A program made the translations under genes and the position numbers. From Roseovarius sp. (GTDB lineage Bacteria > Pseudomonadota > Alphaproteobacteria > Rhodobacterales > Rhodobacteraceae), in NCBI GenBank assembly GCA_021767845.1, contig JAASSQ010000143.1, forward strand, positions 1 to 7,423: a stretch of 7,423 nt of DNA, written 5' to 3'. Below the pieces are notes generated by a model. The model searched no databases, was not told the DNA's origin, and was given only the letters and a program-made list of their open reading frames with translations. Positions 6,902 to 7,423 of this stretch are shown piece after piece; position 1 is the first letter of the stretch, and each line of letters opens with the position of its first letter.

Positions 6902-6962
6902 GACAGGGCGGTGCGGTGGCCCGGCCCTTTGTTCGGGGTCTCGCCGGGGTGTCTGCGGCCGG

Positions 6963-7423
6963 TCAGCCCGCCCCGCCAAGCGCGGTGGCGATCGCGGCGC
7001 GATCCAACCCCGCCTGGCCGATCACCACCAGCCTTGTTTCGCGCGGGTCGGCGCCGAAGGGGCGGTCGAAATAGCTGTCCACCCGCGGGCCGACGGCCTG
7101 CAGCGTCAGGCGCATCGGCTTGCCCTCGACCGCGGCGAAGCCTTTGAGCCGCAGGATGTCATGCGCGCGGATCACCTCGGAGACCTGCTGGGCGAATTGC
7201 GCGGGGTCGGGGATCTCGGGGCGGGTCACGACGAAGGATTCGAAGGCGTCATGGTCGTGATCGTGGTGGTGATCGTGATCGTGATCGTGGTCGTCGTCAT
7301 CGTGATGATGGTGGTGATGATGCAGCTCGTGGCGGGCGTCCATGTCGCCCTCGGCGCCCACGCCTTGCCCCAGCAGCACATCCACCGGCAGCGCGCCCAT
7401 GACCGACTTGACCACCTGCACGC
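6963..7423 (-). CDS. cobW: CobW, COG0523 GTPase metallochaperone, C-terminal part, cut by window edge
   Basis: About 153 C-terminal residues are present; the N-terminal GTPase domain, with its P-loop and CxCC-type metal site, lies beyond the right edge. The visible part has ALPVDVLLGQGVGAEGDMDAR, typical of the CobW linker, then a His/Asp tract, then DAFESFVVTRPEI leading into the CobW C-terminal domain (RAHDILRLKGFAAVEGKPMRLTLQAVGPRVDSYF) and ending DRAAIATALGGAG. CobW proteins bind GTP and divalent metal and are thought to deliver cobalt for cobaltochelatase; the adjacent cobN fits that role and separates this from zinc-type COG0523 paralogues. The stop is TGA at 6965-6963. The start cannot be seen. 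It is upstream of cobN in the same direction with a 124-bp gap. Confidence 0.94.
   Translation of the reverse strand, partial: VQVVKSVMGALPVDVLLGQGVGAEGDMDARHELHHHHHHHDDDDHDHDHDHHHDHDHDAFESFVVTRPEIPDPAQFAQQVSEVIRAHDILRLKGFAAVEGKPMRLTLQAVGPRVDSYFDRPFGADPRETRLVVIGQAGLDRAAIATALGGAG
7248..7322 (-). repeat. His/Asp-only codon tract in cobW with internal hexamer repeats
   Basis: Twenty-five consecutive codons encode only His (15) or Asp (10), beginning with seven His and four Asp and then mostly alternating His-Asp. At DNA level it contains the hexamer gatcgt three times in perfect tandem (7271-7288) and again at 7259-7264, so it is a low-complexity, slippage-prone sequence. It lies in the linker between the GTPase and C-terminal domains, where CobW proteins often carry metal-binding His. 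A buffering or metal-donor role is inferred. Confidence 0.9.

Noticed and set aside
6839..6962. A cobalamin riboswitch before cobN
   Set aside because: The gap is only 124 bp, shorter than a normal B12 aptamer with expression platform, and I see no B12-box-like sequence. One could still lie upstream of cobW outside the window.
6839..6979. An N-terminal extension of cobN by 47 codons
   Set aside because: It would overlap the end of cobW, contains no family sequence, and the known CobN N-terminus (MHLLAATPG) begins at 6838.

Overview
The window is GC-rich (roughly two thirds G+C by eye) and almost fully coding. It looks like a Rhodobacteraceae/Paracoccaceae-type alphaproteobacterial chromosome. 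The reasons are the aerobic, late-cobalt-insertion cobalamin genes cobW, cobN and cobO on one strand, the close match of their sequences to alphaproteobacterial versions, and a short TTTGGGTATTT-containing intergenic motif that resembles one I remember from that family. No phage, transposon, CRISPR, tRNA or rRNA sequence is visible.

Layout, read right to left because most genes are on the minus strand: the C-terminal part of CobW (7423-6963, cut by the window edge), with a 25-residue tract made only of His and Asp; a 124-bp gap holding a GC-rich hairpin and an A/T-richer motif; full-length CobN, the large subunit of aerobic cobaltochelatase (6838-3125); a small putative lipoprotein on the opposite strand (2731-3120), whose stop lies 4 bp from the cobN stop; a 136-bp divergent intergenic region with nested dyads and a TATAAT-like core; a 10-TM membrane protein of unknown function (2594-1380) followed by a clear intrinsic terminator (1351-1323); then a compact group lrgA-lrgB-cobO (1268 to the left edge). 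In this group lrgA and lrgB overlap by ATGA, and the cobO ribosome-binding site abuts the lrgB stop.

Functionally, CobW (COG0523 metal-handling GTPase), CobN (cobalt insertion into hydrogenobyrinic acid a,c-diamide, with CobS and CobT, which are not in the window) and CobO (corrinoid adenosyltransferase) belong to one pathway. The cobW-cobN part and the cobO part are separated by the lipoprotein, the 10-TM protein and the LrgAB membrane pair. The main oddity is that the start of cobO sits directly behind lrgAB, a holin-like/small-carboxylate transporter pair, apparently in one transcription unit. I see no clear new multi-gene defence or catalytic system. The best leads are the lrgAB-cobO coupling, the uncharacterised 10-TM protein with its dyad-containing promoter region, and the intergenic motif before cobN.
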